Source of the DNA: an uncultured cyanobacterium
GTDB taxonomy: Bacteria > Cyanobacteriota > Cyanobacteriia > Cyanobacteriales > Nostocaceae
Direction of reading: 5' to 3'
Assembly: GCA_903848645.1 (NCBI GenBank)
Contig: CAINGU010000031.1
Coordinates: 45,919-109,918 of the forward strand
DNA: 64,000 bases
Position 1 is the first letter of the stretch, and every line of letters starts with the position of its first letter. Shown here in pieces: positions 11,892 to 20,432 of this stretch. The notes below the pieces were generated by a model, which had not been told where the DNA came from, did not search any database, and saw only the letters and a list, made by a program, of their open reading frames with translations. The position numbers and the translations under genes were made by a program.

Positions 11892-12673
11892 TTACCAATC
11901 ACCAACGGTTCTATAAACACTTCTCCAAGGTCTTTTTTATCCGACCAACATACTTTTTTTACTGCACAATATTTACAAGCACTTTGTGATTTAGTAAAAG
12001 GTCTTTCTGGCAAAGTGCCTGCTTCATAGTTAGCATAAACTTCACGCATCCAATTCCAAACGTAATCAATTAATTCAGTATTTTTTTCATCCATATTAAT
12101 TGGAATAATTAAAAATGAATTATCGTTTTTGTTTTCATAAAAGAAAAATCCTTGTTTTGCTCCGCGAATTTTCATATATGTTAAAAGTTGAATTTTATGA
12201 TATGGCAAACCTTGCATCTCTGCAGCACGAAGATCAAAGCTTTCTTGCTTAATAGATTTAATTTCTCCTACAACTTCTTGACCATTCCACTCTATGAGAG
12301 TATCTACAAATCCACGAATTGGAGGATCATCATGAGTAACTTCAACTTCATTTGCCTTAAATACTGCAGTTTTTGACAAAATCTTTTGAATACGGTCATG
12401 AACATACGTTCCATTATCCATATTCATCACGCCAAGGGCATCTGTTTCATTTTCAAAATCAGCACCAGTAAATGCTAGGAACCAATATCTTGGGCAGTTA
12501 CCTGCTCCATATCCTACTCCACTTGGGGCAAAAGTTTTCTTTTGAGTAAAAGCATCTGGTCGCTTTTCACTTAAAACTGTTTTAATATAAATTTCTGCCA
12601 ACTCAAGAGCATCAAACCCATTTGGATCTGATTTTTTTTGGAACTTTAAATTTGCTACTGCTTTTCTTTCCAA
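11888..12673 (-). CDS. Cas4/RecB-like PD-(D/E)XK exonuclease
   Basis: A 261-residue nuclease. GNCPRYWFLAF near residue 55 gives the first Cys; GTYVHDRIQKIL has the conserved His; IRGFVDTLIEW holds the metal-binding Asp (near 121) and VVGEIKSIKQESFD the E-x-K (near 138), followed by HKIQLLTYM (motif QxxxY). The C-terminal CKYCAVKKVCW supplies three more Cys for a 4Fe-4S cluster, as in Cas4 and AddB. There is no CRISPR context, so its job is most likely DNA end processing in recombination and replication, beside RuvC, RecA and SSB. Confidence 0.85.
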   Translation of the reverse strand: MERKAVANLKFQKKSDPNGFDALELAEIYIKTVLSEKRPDAFTQKKTFAPSGVGYGAGNCPRYWFLAFTGADFENETDALGVMNMDNGTYVHDRIQKILSKTAVFKANEVEVTHDDPPIRGFVDTLIEWNGQEVVGEIKSIKQESFDLRAAEMQGLPYHKIQLLTYMKIRGAKQGFFFYENKNDNSFLIIPINMDEKNTELIDYVWNWMREVYANYEAGTLPERPFTKSQSACKYCAVKKVCWSDKKDLGEVFIEPLVIGK

Positions 12674-12674
12674 G

Positions 12675-13001
12675 TTAAACCCCGTATCTTGCTGAATACT
12701 TTAGGGCATCCACCAGTTTATTTATTGCTTCTTCTGCTGTAAAATAGACATTCTTTTTCTTACTATTTTCTCCACCTTTTTCAAAGGTAGTATAGTACCT
12801 TGCCATAATAGAAAATTTTGCTGATAGTGCTTGCATTTTTACTATAAGGTCTGGGGCTTTATTTGAAGGTAAGTTAGGCTTTGCAATTAATTGAATAATA
12901 TAATTAAGAGCTTCATCTAAATCTTTATCATTCATATAAGCTTTGATATCATTAAACTCTGTTAATTTACTAATTAATTCAATTGTTGAATTATCTTCCA
13001 C
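12675..13001 (-). CDS. Hypothetical helical protein in the recombination operon
   Basis: A 108-residue protein, all-helical by pattern: IELISKLTEFNDIKAYM, then EALNYIIQLIAKPNLPSNKAPDLI and KMQALSAKFSIMARYY. Its end AINKLVDALKYSARYGV suggests an amphipathic helix. It sits 1 nt before the Cas4-like gene and overlaps the next gene upstream by 1 nt, so it is surely translated with the replication and recombination genes. Family not recognised. Confidence 0.62.
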   Translation of the reverse strand: MEDNSTIELISKLTEFNDIKAYMNDKDLDEALNYIIQLIAKPNLPSNKAPDLIVKMQALSAKFSIMARYYTTFEKGGENSKKKNVYFTAEEAINKLVDALKYSARYGV

Positions 13002-13183
13002 TATTCAAGAATCCTAACAACAAATTGGCAAGGGTCATTGCCAGCTTCCCATTCTTGTAACTCTTCTTCACTAATCGGGTCTATTCCATCATGCGTTGCA
13101 CAAACAACAGTTGAAATCCACCCACGATTAATTCCACTTTGGAGCCAAATTGAAAATTCATCTACTTCTTCATCTTTTATCAT
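13001..13183 (-). CDS. Small acidic hypothetical protein
   Basis: A 60-residue acidic protein (DEEVDEFSIWLQSGINRGWIS ... EEELQEWEAGNDPCQFVVRILE). It overlaps both neighbours (1 and 14 nt). Short acidic proteins of this type recur in phage replication operons. No domain recognised. Confidence 0.58.
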   Translation of the reverse strand: MIKDEEVDEFSIWLQSGINRGWISTVVCATHDGIDPISEEELQEWEAGNDPCQFVVRILE

Positions 13184-13484
13184 TTTGTGTCTCCCAACAC
13201 TCTACCATTTGTTCGAACAAAGCCCATTCTATTACTGCTAGACGAGTCTTTGTTCCTTCCCCGCCTAAAATTAATTTAAGTACAGGATACTTGTCCCTGC
13301 TAACTTTAAAAGTATCCGTACAAATTTTTGCCCATATTTCTTTTGAAATGGAGATGGATTTACTATACTCCTTATAATCAACCACGAAATCATGCCATTG
13401 GCTATCACCTTTTTGATATACGCCTCTACCAGAATTTTTTTGAGCTTTTGCTCCATCACGTTTTATTTCTCCACGCTCTGACAT
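13170..13484 (-). CDS. Putative PD-(D/E)XK resolvase/nuclease-like protein
   Basis: A 104-residue protein. A basic N-terminus (KRDGAKAQKNSGRGVYQKGD) leads into HDFVVDYKEYSKSISISKEIWAKI, which has the shape of a PD-(D/E)XK core: an acid, a short strand ending D-x-K, then an Ser-rich turn and helix. A strand-helix unit YPVLKLILGGEGTKTRLAVI follows. Hjc-like archaeal and phage resolvases look like this, but the catalytic set is incomplete by eye. Start overlaps the stop of the zinc gene upstream as TAATG. Confidence 0.45.
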   Translation of the reverse strand: MSERGEIKRDGAKAQKNSGRGVYQKGDSQWHDFVVDYKEYSKSISISKEIWAKICTDTFKVSRDKYPVLKLILGGEGTKTRLAVIEWALFEQMVECWETQNDKR

Positions 13485-13681
13485 TAAAATGCTACTGCTG
13501 ACTCGTGCCCTTGACTACATACCCATTTTAATTTATTATGGCTTCTGTCTACATATCCTTCAAATACAACTTCATTACATGAAGTATTTTGACACATAAA
13601 AGAACCACTTGCAGGTTCCATAGTTGTAGTAGTTTCTGAAACTACTTTTTTGCCGTTTAAAAAATCTTCAAGACTTGTCAT
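13484..13681 (-). CDS. Small zinc-binding protein downstream of recA
   Basis: A 65-residue protein with FMCQNTSCNEVVFEGYV and KLKWVCSQGHESA, giving a Cys-x4-Cys and Cys-x3-His metal site. The N-terminal MTSLEDFLNGKKV is a short helix. It overlaps the recA stop by 14 nt and is translated just after it, so a role with RecA or the repair complex is possible. Not a family I can name. Confidence 0.6.
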   Translation of the reverse strand: MTSLEDFLNGKKVVSETTTTMEPASGSFMCQNTSCNEVVFEGYVDRSHNKLKWVCSQGHESAVAF

Positions 13682-14672
13682 ATATTTCCTTAATTAATTC
13701 ATCTGTAAATTCTGGATTGGCTCTTAAATATTCTACTGCTGATTTTCTTCCTTGTATACGGTTTGAATTAATTGTATACCAAGAACCGCCTTTTTCAATA
13801 AGCCCCATCATTTCTGCAACATCTAGGACTTCTCCAACTGTATCAATTCCAACTTTATCTCCTTGAAAATAAAAGTCGTACTGACCTGTGCCTCCCATTG
13901 GCCCTGTTTTATTGAAATCAATTGTCCAATTAACTGGGCGACCAACTTTTTGCTCAAGTACCTTATCACCCACCGCAATTCCAGACTTGATAGAATTTGC
14001 ATCAGCCGTTGAAGACCAAAGCTTGATAATTGTGGATGAAAAAAACATAACAGCCATTCCCCCTGTTGGGATGTGGGTTGCATGCATACTTCCAAAAGAA
14101 TTTCGTTGCTGCGAAATAAGTACGAGTAGCGTATTTTTATTTGCGTAGTTGAGCATTTTGACTGCATGAGTCATATCCTTTGCTTCTGCACCAATTTGTT
14201 TGGTGTCTTCTAATTTCTTTAAATCTGTACTATCTTTTTCAAAATAAATTGCTGGAAGTAATGCAGAAATAGAATCCACAACAATAATATCAACTCCTGC
14301 TTCCATAAGTTGCTGACCAATATCAACCATAGCATTAATACTTTTTGCAGAAGAATAAATTAACTTTTCTGAATCTACACCTAATCGTGCTGCCCATTCT
14401 GGGTCATAAGATGCTTCTGCATCAATCCAAGCACAAGTCTTGCCATTTTTTTGTGCCTCTGCAATCATTTGTAAACAAAAAGATGATTTTCCTGCAGATT
14501 TATTTCCCCAAATGAGGACTTGTCTTCCAAAACCTATCCCGCCTTTAAGGGACATAGTTAAACCGATACTAGGTGTTCTTTGCTTTTCGGTGTTTACTGT
14601 TGTTGCTAATTGTAGTCTTGCTCTTGTTTTTGGATCTAGCTTTCCCAGTATTTCTTCCGTTATTGTTGTCAT
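13668..14672 (-). CDS. recA: RecA-family recombinase
   Basis: A 334-residue recombinase. IWGNKSAGKSSFCLQM (near residue 55) is the Walker A loop; GVDIIVVDSISALLP (near 130) the Walker B; LVLISQQRNSFGSMHATHIPTGGMAVMFFSS covers loop L1 and the L2 start with the conserved Gln. The bacterial N-terminal domain is shortened and the C-terminal regulatory tail differs, so it is closer to phage RecA/UvsX-like forms than to the host enzyme. It should pair strands during recombination-dependent replication with the SSB, Cas4-like and RuvC-like proteins of this cluster. Its first 104 nt overlap the end of the upstream gene. Confidence 0.92.
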   Translation of the reverse strand: MTTITEEILGKLDPKTRARLQLATTVNTEKQRTPSIGLTMSLKGGIGFGRQVLIWGNKSAGKSSFCLQMIAEAQKNGKTCAWIDAEASYDPEWAARLGVDSEKLIYSSAKSINAMVDIGQQLMEAGVDIIVVDSISALLPAIYFEKDSTDLKKLEDTKQIGAEAKDMTHAVKMLNYANKNTLLVLISQQRNSFGSMHATHIPTGGMAVMFFSSTIIKLWSSTADANSIKSGIAVGDKVLEQKVGRPVNWTIDFNKTGPMGGTGQYDFYFQGDKVGIDTVGEVLDVAEMMGLIEKGGSWYTINSNRIQGRKSAVEYLRANPEFTDELIKEIYDKS

Positions 14673-14829
14673 GCATACTCTTTTCTAATTCACTTGCTAA
14701 TTCTTTTATTTGTTCGTTACGGCTGGTTACTAATAAATCTATTATCTGATAGACTATTTTTTCATCTTCTGCTCTAACTACAAGCAAAATCTCGTTTTCC
14801 GTACCTTTAAGTATGTAGGATTGAGCCAT
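14569..14829 (-). CDS. Hypothetical protein overlapping the recA start
   Basis: An 86-residue protein. The first 50 residues (AQSYILKGTENEILLVV, EDEKIVYQIIDLLVTSRNEQIKELASELEKS) look like a real alpha/beta unit. The last 35, translated from recA sequence in another frame, are a low-complexity N/K/R/S tail. The 104-nt overlap with recA is exceptional here. A TATAAT box (14838-14843) 8 nt before the ATG, with no strong ribosome site, gives a nearly leaderless start for the recA operon. The stop may be a passive run-on. Confidence 0.6.
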   Translation of the reverse strand: MAQSYILKGTENEILLVVRAEDEKIVYQIIDLLVTSRNEQIKELASELEKSMHDNNNGRNTGKARSKNKSKTTISNNSKHRKAKNT

Positions 14830-14837
14830 ATACTTCT

Positions 14838-14843
14838 ATTATA
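14838..14843 (-). promoter_or_regulatory. -10 box (GTG-TATAAT) ahead of the recA operon
   Basis: AGTGTATAAT on the minus strand, the same context as at 3767 and 8481, ends 8 nt upstream of the ATG at 14827-14829. No clear -35. Confidence 0.42.
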
Positions 14844-14849
14844 CACTAT

Positions 14850-15074
14850 TTATTCAGGCTTTTCTTCAAGTTGAATAATGTTTTCTAAATCTGATAAAAA
14901 TATTTTAAGAGTTTCAGTTTCTTCATCTGGTTCAATTCCAAGTACTTTGCCTTCGTAATTTTTGAGCAAGCTTTCTAGGGAAATCTCTACTGCTCCATGA
15001 CAATCAATGATTGCTGCAATTACTTGTTGCAAACTTGGTGTAAATTCTGCAACGGATGTTTCTTCTTTTTTCAT
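14850..15074 (-). CDS. Small acidic hypothetical protein after DnaE
   Basis: A 74-residue acidic protein with FTPSLQQVIAAIIDCHGAVEISLESLLKNY then LGIEPDEETETLKIFLSDLE. A strong ribosome site AAAGGAGG precedes its ATG, and it overlaps the DnaE stop by 4 nt. Small acidic partners next to polymerases can be clamp-like or regulatory factors, but no motif proves this here. Confidence 0.62.
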   Translation of the reverse strand: MKKEETSVAEFTPSLQQVIAAIIDCHGAVEISLESLLKNYEGKVLGIEPDEETETLKIFLSDLENIIQLEEKPE

Positions 15075-18000
15075 ACTACCTCCTTTACAAATAGTGTTCC
15101 ATCTTCCATTTCTTCAATCAATGGGTCACAAACTGTGCCTGTATTCATCTTACCTAAAGCCCTTGCATAATTTTTTGTAAACACTAATACTCTTTCTAAG
15201 TTTTTATCAGCATCAGAAAGGATAAGGTGTGCCATCATTTTATTTGCTTTAGTTTTATAATGTGTAAAATCAACTACCAACCTTTTGCCAGATGGGATAT
15301 TTAATTTATCTCTATACAGCCATTGAACAAATGTTTCATCAGTCTTATTAACAACATCTTCAATTGTGACATATTTGTGAATACGATTATCTCCAACTAA
15401 AAAGAAATACATCATCCCTGGCTCAATTTGAGTATTGGCTTCATGAAAAATACCAATAGACCCAGTATCATCCACTAGCTCTACCCGCGACCACGTTGGG
15501 CCTTTTTTAATTGACTTAACCATAGCCAAAACAACAAAGCAACCCTCCTCTAGAAAATCAATAAGTGGATTTACTTGAGATTTAATTTTAGGACTTAGCT
15601 TTCCTGTATCAAACTTTGGAATACCAAGATACTCATAAAGGTTTTCATTTTCTTTACCTGTTCTTGGATTATCTTCAAATGCTGCTGCTCCAATTAAATT
15701 AAGAGATTCAACAACATTAGAGTTAATACCACTCCCCTTTGTCTTTGCCTTCTCTATAAATTCTGCATAATTTTTAAATGGGCGTTGTGTAATTATCTTA
15801 CTACCAATTTTATCTGAAATAAACTTAATATCAGATAACCCAAATCTTATTGAGTTTCCTTCAATGTTGAAGTCAAGCTCCGACTCGTTAATATGAGGAA
15901 GCAAGATTTTGATACCCAATCGCTTTGCTTCCAACAAATAGTCAGTGCGACCATCCTTATCTTTTTCATTTTTGAGAATGGCAAACATAAACTCAAGAGG
16001 GTAATAATATTTAAGCCAAGCAGTGTAATAACTAAGCATAGAGTAAGCAATAGCATGCGAACGGTTAAAAGAATAACCTGCGTGGGCTTCGAAATCGTGC
16101 CATAACTTTTCGGCATCTTCTCTTGTAATATGCTGGCTCGCACCTTGGATAAACTTGTCTTTATATTGATCAAATTCTTTAACATCCTTTTTCTTACCAA
16201 TAATTTTTCTTACTTTGTCAGCATCTGCCCATGACATTCCACCTAAATATACACAAGCTTGCATAACTTGCTCTTGGTAAATAATCACTCCATACGTTCT
16301 AGCTGTAAACTGCTGCATAATAGGATGTGCATAAGTTACCATCTCGTCACCCTTTTTACGTCTTACATACGATCCTCCAACCGTATTCATGGCTCCTGGA
16401 CGTACTAAAGCATTAGATGCTGCCAAATCTTCAAAATTATCTACACCCATTTTCATAAGTAAGTTAGTATAAGGTGTTGCTTCTGCTTGGAATACTCCCT
16501 TAGTAAAACCACTAGAAAGCATACCAAAAACATTAGCATCATCTAATGGGATATCTTTTAATACAATTTTTTTCTTTTTAATATGGGCAATTGTTTTAAT
16601 AGCATCATCAACAACAGATAATGTTTTAAGACCCAAAACATCAAGTTTAATGAGACCTAAATCTGCGGTTTGTTCCATATCATATGCCACAACAGGAATA
16701 CGACCAGATACTGGCTCGCTTGGGTCTACTCGTGTTTCAATAGGAACATACTTACTAATATCGTCTTTTGCTACAACTACACCAGATGCATGCATTCCAC
16801 TACTCCGAATTTTGCCTCGCAACATAGATGCATACTTAGTTATTTCTGGATATTTTTTTCTAAATTCTTCTGTACTTGCAGAACTTTCATATTCCTCAAA
16901 AGTTTCAATACCTTTAAGTGCTTTATCTACTTCCCCAAGCGGTACCAGAAAAGCCCTTGCTACATCACGGATAACTCCCTTATCCTTAAAATAAGTATAA
17001 GTAGAGATGGATGCAACATGCTTAAATTTCTTTTTTAAATACTCTTTAACTTCGCCTCTTCTTTTATCTGCAAAGTCACAGTCAATATCAGGCCAATCTG
17101 CTCTTTCCTTATTGATAAATCTAAAGAAAAGTAAATCATATTTAATTGGATCTACATCTGTAATTCCAAGTAAATAGCATATTAATGATCCTGCTGCCGA
17201 TCCTCTTCCTGGCCCAACAAGAATTTCATTCTGTTTAGCCCAATTAACCATATCACTAACAACGAGAAAATAACTAGCAAACTTTTTCTCTTTGATAACT
17301 TCAAGTTCTTCTTGTAATCTATCTTCATAAGAGCTGTTTCCTACCCATGCTGATGTTAATTTTCTTTCTTCTAACGCTAATAAACAAATCTCTTCAAGGG
17401 ATTTGTGAGCATTTCTTTTTGGTACTGGTAATAAATCTAAATTTTCATGAAACTCATAAGTAAGTATCTTATTAGATATTTCTACTGATGATTTATATAT
17501 GTCTCTTCTGATAATACCAGCCTTTTCAAAGTCCGCCACAATTTCATCATAGGATTGAATATACACATTGATATCAGCGAAAGAAATAGGGCGATTGGGG
17601 TACAGATGATCAAAGCGATCAAAAATAGAAGATTCTTTACGACCACTTGTATAGTCTGCTTCTTTATTTTGGGCTGGCTTTGTTGAGAGGATAAGAAGGA
17701 GTTCTTCCAAATCCCTCTCCTCTTTCTTTGCAAAATGGCAATCGCCTGTAGCAACTGGTTTCACCCCAAATTCATCTGCTAAAGACAATAAAGCAGAATT
17801 TAATTCATTTGGATTATGAGCTTGTACTTCAATATAAAAATCATCTTTAAAACGATCTTTATACTTTTGTACTAATTCTCTTGCAACTTCAATATCTCCA
17901 CGCTCAATAGCTTTAGAAATAAATCCGCCCATGCATCCTGATAATACAATTATACCCTCACCATGTTCAAAAAGAACTTCTGTATCAATACGAGGTTTAC

Positions 18001-18361
18001 TATAAAAGCCTTCTGTCCAAGCGATCTGTGATAACTTTTGAAGATTCTTTAATCCAGTATCATCTTTTGCAAGTAAAATAATATGATCATACAATTTTGT
18101 ATTATCATCTCTTTTAGCTACTGCTCTTTTATCAAAACGGTCTGTAGGTGATAGATATGCCTCTAGCCCAAGTATAGGTTTCATACTTAGGCTTTTTGCA
18201 GCAATTTGCATATCTCTGTGTCCAGCAAGGGATCCATGATCTGTAATTGCTAAAGATGTCTGACCTTGATTCTTTGCAGCCTCAAGTAACTCATGGGGGG
18301 TATTAAGTCCATCCATTAATGAATAATGGGAATGAACATGCAAATGCACAAAGTCAGACAT
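15071..18361 (-). CDS. dnaE: DNA polymerase III alpha subunit (DnaE-type)
   Basis: A 1096-residue C-family replicative polymerase. Residues 1-210 form a PHP domain with intact metal motifs: FVHLHVHSHYSLMDG, AITDHGSLAGH, and ATGDCHFAKK. The palm has VGPGRGSAAGSLICYLLG (near 383) and WPDIDCDFADKRRGEV with the catalytic PDIDxDF (near 427). Tandem helix-hairpin-helix and an OB-fold region (SRVELVDDTGSIGIFHE) follow. It is a little shorter than bacterial DnaE (about 1160), mainly at the C-terminus. No separate proofreading exonuclease is seen, so the PHP domain may supply that activity. Operon: SSB and primase upstream, RecA downstream. Confidence 0.94.
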   Translation of the reverse strand: MSDFVHLHVHSHYSLMDGLNTPHELLEAAKNQGQTSLAITDHGSLAGHRDMQIAAKSLSMKPILGLEAYLSPTDRFDKRAVAKRDDNTKLYDHIILLAKDDTGLKNLQKLSQIAWTEGFYSKPRIDTEVLFEHGEGIIVLSGCMGGFISKAIERGDIEVARELVQKYKDRFKDDFYIEVQAHNPNELNSALLSLADEFGVKPVATGDCHFAKKEERDLEELLLILSTKPAQNKEADYTSGRKESSIFDRFDHLYPNRPISFADINVYIQSYDEIVADFEKAGIIRRDIYKSSVEISNKILTYEFHENLDLLPVPKRNAHKSLEEICLLALEERKLTSAWVGNSSYEDRLQEELEVIKEKKFASYFLVVSDMVNWAKQNEILVGPGRGSAAGSLICYLLGITDVDPIKYDLLFFRFINKERADWPDIDCDFADKRRGEVKEYLKKKFKHVASISTYTYFKDKGVIRDVARAFLVPLGEVDKALKGIETFEEYESSASTEEFRKKYPEITKYASMLRGKIRSSGMHASGVVVAKDDISKYVPIETRVDPSEPVSGRIPVVAYDMEQTADLGLIKLDVLGLKTLSVVDDAIKTIAHIKKKKIVLKDIPLDDANVFGMLSSGFTKGVFQAEATPYTNLLMKMGVDNFEDLAASNALVRPGAMNTVGGSYVRRKKGDEMVTYAHPIMQQFTARTYGVIIYQEQVMQACVYLGGMSWADADKVRKIIGKKKDVKEFDQYKDKFIQGASQHITREDAEKLWHDFEAHAGYSFNRSHAIAYSMLSYYTAWLKYYYPLEFMFAILKNEKDKDGRTDYLLEAKRLGIKILLPHINESELDFNIEGNSIRFGLSDIKFISDKIGSKIITQRPFKNYAEFIEKAKTKGSGINSNVVESLNLIGAAAFEDNPRTGKENENLYEYLGIPKFDTGKLSPKIKSQVNPLIDFLEEGCFVVLAMVKSIKKGPTWSRVELVDDTGSIGIFHEANTQIEPGMMYFFLVGDNRIHKYVTIEDVVNKTDETFVQWLYRDKLNIPSGKRLVVDFTHYKTKANKMMAHLILSDADKNLERVLVFTKNYARALGKMNTGTVCDPLIEEMEDGTLFVKEVV

Positions 18362-18386
18362 GATTATCTTTTCTATTAGTTTCTAA

Positions 18387-19079
18387 TTACCAATTAATGG
18401 TAGAGGATGTACTTGATTCTTTTTCAGATGATGCTTCATCATGCTGACCAAGATAAAATGCTTCTTGTTCTGCATAAGGAATATCTCTAACTGCTGTCTT
18501 TTCAAGATCAAAGAGTTTATATTTATTAAAATCAATATCTTCTAGATTCTTAGCAGGTAATGGAATTGCAGAGTAACTTGTATCAGTTGCTCCAGAACCA
18601 GTGCGTTTTACTTTCCACACAACATTTGTAATACTTCCAGTCTCAAGTGCCCACGCGATTACTGCCTCAGTAATTGCCTTTGAGCCTAATCCTTGTGAAA
18701 GAATTGCAACATAAGGTTCTTTATCACCATCTTCTACAAGAACATTTGCATAAAAACGCTTCTTGCCATGCCATTTAGCCTTCGGGTCACGTCTGTGCAT
18801 TTCGCAACCAAAGCAACTTCCTTGGTCTTCAATTGTACAAAGCCCCTTACGCTTATACATTCCTGCTGCGGGGTTGGAGTGCTCTACTGCAATAAATGCA
18901 GAGCCTGCTTTGTCATTGTAATTTTCTGAATTTGGATCAATTTCTTGTAAAAAGCGAATCTTTACTGATTGACCATCATTTATTTTTAACCAAGTTCCTT
19001 TTTCTGTTTCATCAGTGGAATTCTGGTTTTGATTTTCTACTTGCTTGTTAATTGCTGTTAAGCCTTTTACTATTCCCAT
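18387..19079 (-). CDS. ssb: Phage single-stranded DNA-binding protein (gp32-like)
   Basis: A 230-residue protein beginning with a short N-terminal helix, then GTWLKINDGQSVKIRFLQEI, the first strand of an OB fold. A zinc knuckle LCTIEDQGSCFGCEMHRRD (Cys-x7-Cys-x2-Cys-x-His) resembles the T4 gp32 core. RFYANVLVEDGDKEPYVAILSQG continues the fold, and a Ser/Glu-rich acidic tail (EASSEKESSTSSTINW) matches the protein-recruiting tail of SSBs. It coats replication intermediates and recruits polymerase, primase and recombinase. Ribosome site AAGGAGA precedes the ATG. Confidence 0.82.
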   Translation of the reverse strand: MGIVKGLTAINKQVENQNQNSTDETEKGTWLKINDGQSVKIRFLQEIDPNSENYNDKAGSAFIAVEHSNPAAGMYKRKGLCTIEDQGSCFGCEMHRRDPKAKWHGKKRFYANVLVEDGDKEPYVAILSQGLGSKAITEAVIAWALETGSITNVVWKVKRTGSGATDTSYSAIPLPAKNLEDIDFNKYKLFDLEKTAVRDIPYAEQEAFYLGQHDEASSEKESSTSSTINW

Positions 19080-19127
19080 ATTATATATCTCCTTAGTTTA
19101 ACGGACTTTATAGTGTCCTGTATATCA

Positions 19128-19136
19128 ATTATATCA
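19128..19136 (-). promoter_or_regulatory. Extended -10 promoter ahead of SSB
   Basis: TGATATAAT on the minus strand is an extended -10 (TGnTATAAT), inside the last codons of the primase gene. It would give the SSB transcript a leader of about 40 nt containing the inverted repeat GGAC/GTCC. Confidence 0.38.
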
Positions 19137-20093
19137 TACATTCATGTACTCAAAGTGCGGTATAGAATTTTTTACACACTGTTTAATTTCATTATCATCT
19201 AGGTCGCCAACGTCTTTAGCTCCATGAGGATATATTAAATTATTATCATATTTAGCCCATAGGACATTTTTTCTATTTAATTTTCCAGCAATTGTTAATC
19301 CTAAAGCTTTTCCTGCTGCATCATTATCTGTCATAATAATAATAGTAGAAGCATATTTATTAAGTAATTGGACATTAATATCAGATAAGCTCCCGCCCAA
19401 AGTTGCAACTGCATTAGGATATCCTGCTTGCCATAATCTAATTGCATCAAAACTAGACTCTACCACAATGATGGTTCCACCTTGCCGTTTTGCTTTATGT
19501 AAATTAAACATAGTTTTATTTCTAGGCAAGTGGGGACTGTTCTTAAATTCTTTTCCTTCTATTGATCTTCCAATAATTCCTACTGGTATACCGTCTGGAG
19601 AATGTAGCGGAACAGTTACCATATTTTGTTTATGAGAATACCCAAGATCAAAATACTCCATAGCACTTTCTTCAATTTTGCGAGATTTTAAATATTTTTT
19701 TCCTTCATCAGATTCCATTAAATTTTTATGCAATGAATCTAAAGTAACTTGTGGAAATTCTATAAAATCTGGTTTTTCTGTAAATAGATCTTTTAACTCT
19801 TCTTCAAATAATTCATCAGATGTTAGCTTGTTTGAAGATATAAATCTAAGGGCTTCAAAGTTATTTCTTTTAGTAAGTTTCATTACTAAGTCTAATATTG
19901 TACCCGCCGAATTACAGTTTTGGTTATAGCAAACATATAGTCCTTTAAGATAACTTGCTGCAAATGCTGGAGAATCTGTGTTATGATGAAAAGGGCACAT
20001 ACACAAAAAATCTGTCCCTGTTTCTGAAACGATATCTATTCCGCAAGAATGCAAAATAGAGCGGAGATCCGCTTTAGTATATGCATCTAACAT
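19134..20093 (-). CDS. dnaG: DNA primase (DnaG-like, CHC2 zinc and Toprim)
   Basis: A 319-residue primase. FLCMCPFHHNTDSPAFAAS and LYVCYNQNCNSAGTILDLV give the Cys-x2-His...Cys-x4-Cys zinc binder (residues 30-65). After a linker, GYSHKQNMVTVPLHSPDGIP starts the catalytic core. TIIVVESSFDAIRLWQAGYPN (near 205) and ASTIIIMTDNDAAGKALGL (near 245) are the Toprim Glu and DxD motifs. It lacks the C-terminal helicase-binding domain of bacterial DnaG (about 580 residues). DnaB lies about 340 nt upstream in the same operon. Ribosome site AAAGGA. Confidence 0.88.
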   Translation of the reverse strand: MLDAYTKADLRSILHSCGIDIVSETGTDFLCMCPFHHNTDSPAFAASYLKGLYVCYNQNCNSAGTILDLVMKLTKRNNFEALRFISSNKLTSDELFEEELKDLFTEKPDFIEFPQVTLDSLHKNLMESDEGKKYLKSRKIEESAMEYFDLGYSHKQNMVTVPLHSPDGIPVGIIGRSIEGKEFKNSPHLPRNKTMFNLHKAKRQGGTIIVVESSFDAIRLWQAGYPNAVATLGGSLSDINVQLLNKYASTIIIMTDNDAAGKALGLTIAGKLNRKNVLWAKYDNNLIYPHGAKDVGDLDDNEIKQCVKNSIPHFEYMNV

Positions 20094-20096
20094 TAT

Positions 20097-20378
20097 TTAT
20101 CCTTTGGTGATTAGGTTTTGACCAGAAAATCCTTCGTATTTAAAAGATTTGGCTTTACCGATATAAATCCCATACATAACAAGATTGAAAGTATAGTGAT
20201 CTTTTTCTTCATTATATTTTATACTAAACTGTGGCTGCATGTCAAGAACTGGGACGTAACCTTTGTCCCGCATCTGCTGGACTAAAAGCCTTTCGTAATT
20301 TTCTCTTGAGCTTTGGAGTTTGGAATCATCTTTAATAGTTCCACTTATCCAAAAGTCATGTATTTTTCTAGGGTACAT
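20097..20378 (-). CDS. Hypothetical protein between primase and helicase
   Basis: A 93-residue protein: MYPRKIHDFWISGTIKDDSK, a helix with LVQQMRDKGYVPVL, then strands QFSIKYNEEKDHYTFNLVMYGIYIG. It lies between dnaB and the primase gene and ends 3 nt before the primase start region. Codons GTG and TTG upstream (to 20387) are possible starts, since the AAGAAAG there fits GTG at 20384 as well. Function unknown. Confidence 0.58.
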   Translation of the reverse strand: MYPRKIHDFWISGTIKDDSKLQSSRENYERLLVQQMRDKGYVPVLDMQPQFSIKYNEEKDHYTFNLVMYGIYIGKAKSFKYEGFSGQNLITKG

Positions 20379-20432
20379 GATCACCAATCTTTCTTGATAA
20401 GTATACCAAGAAAAGTAATCATTGCATAAATT

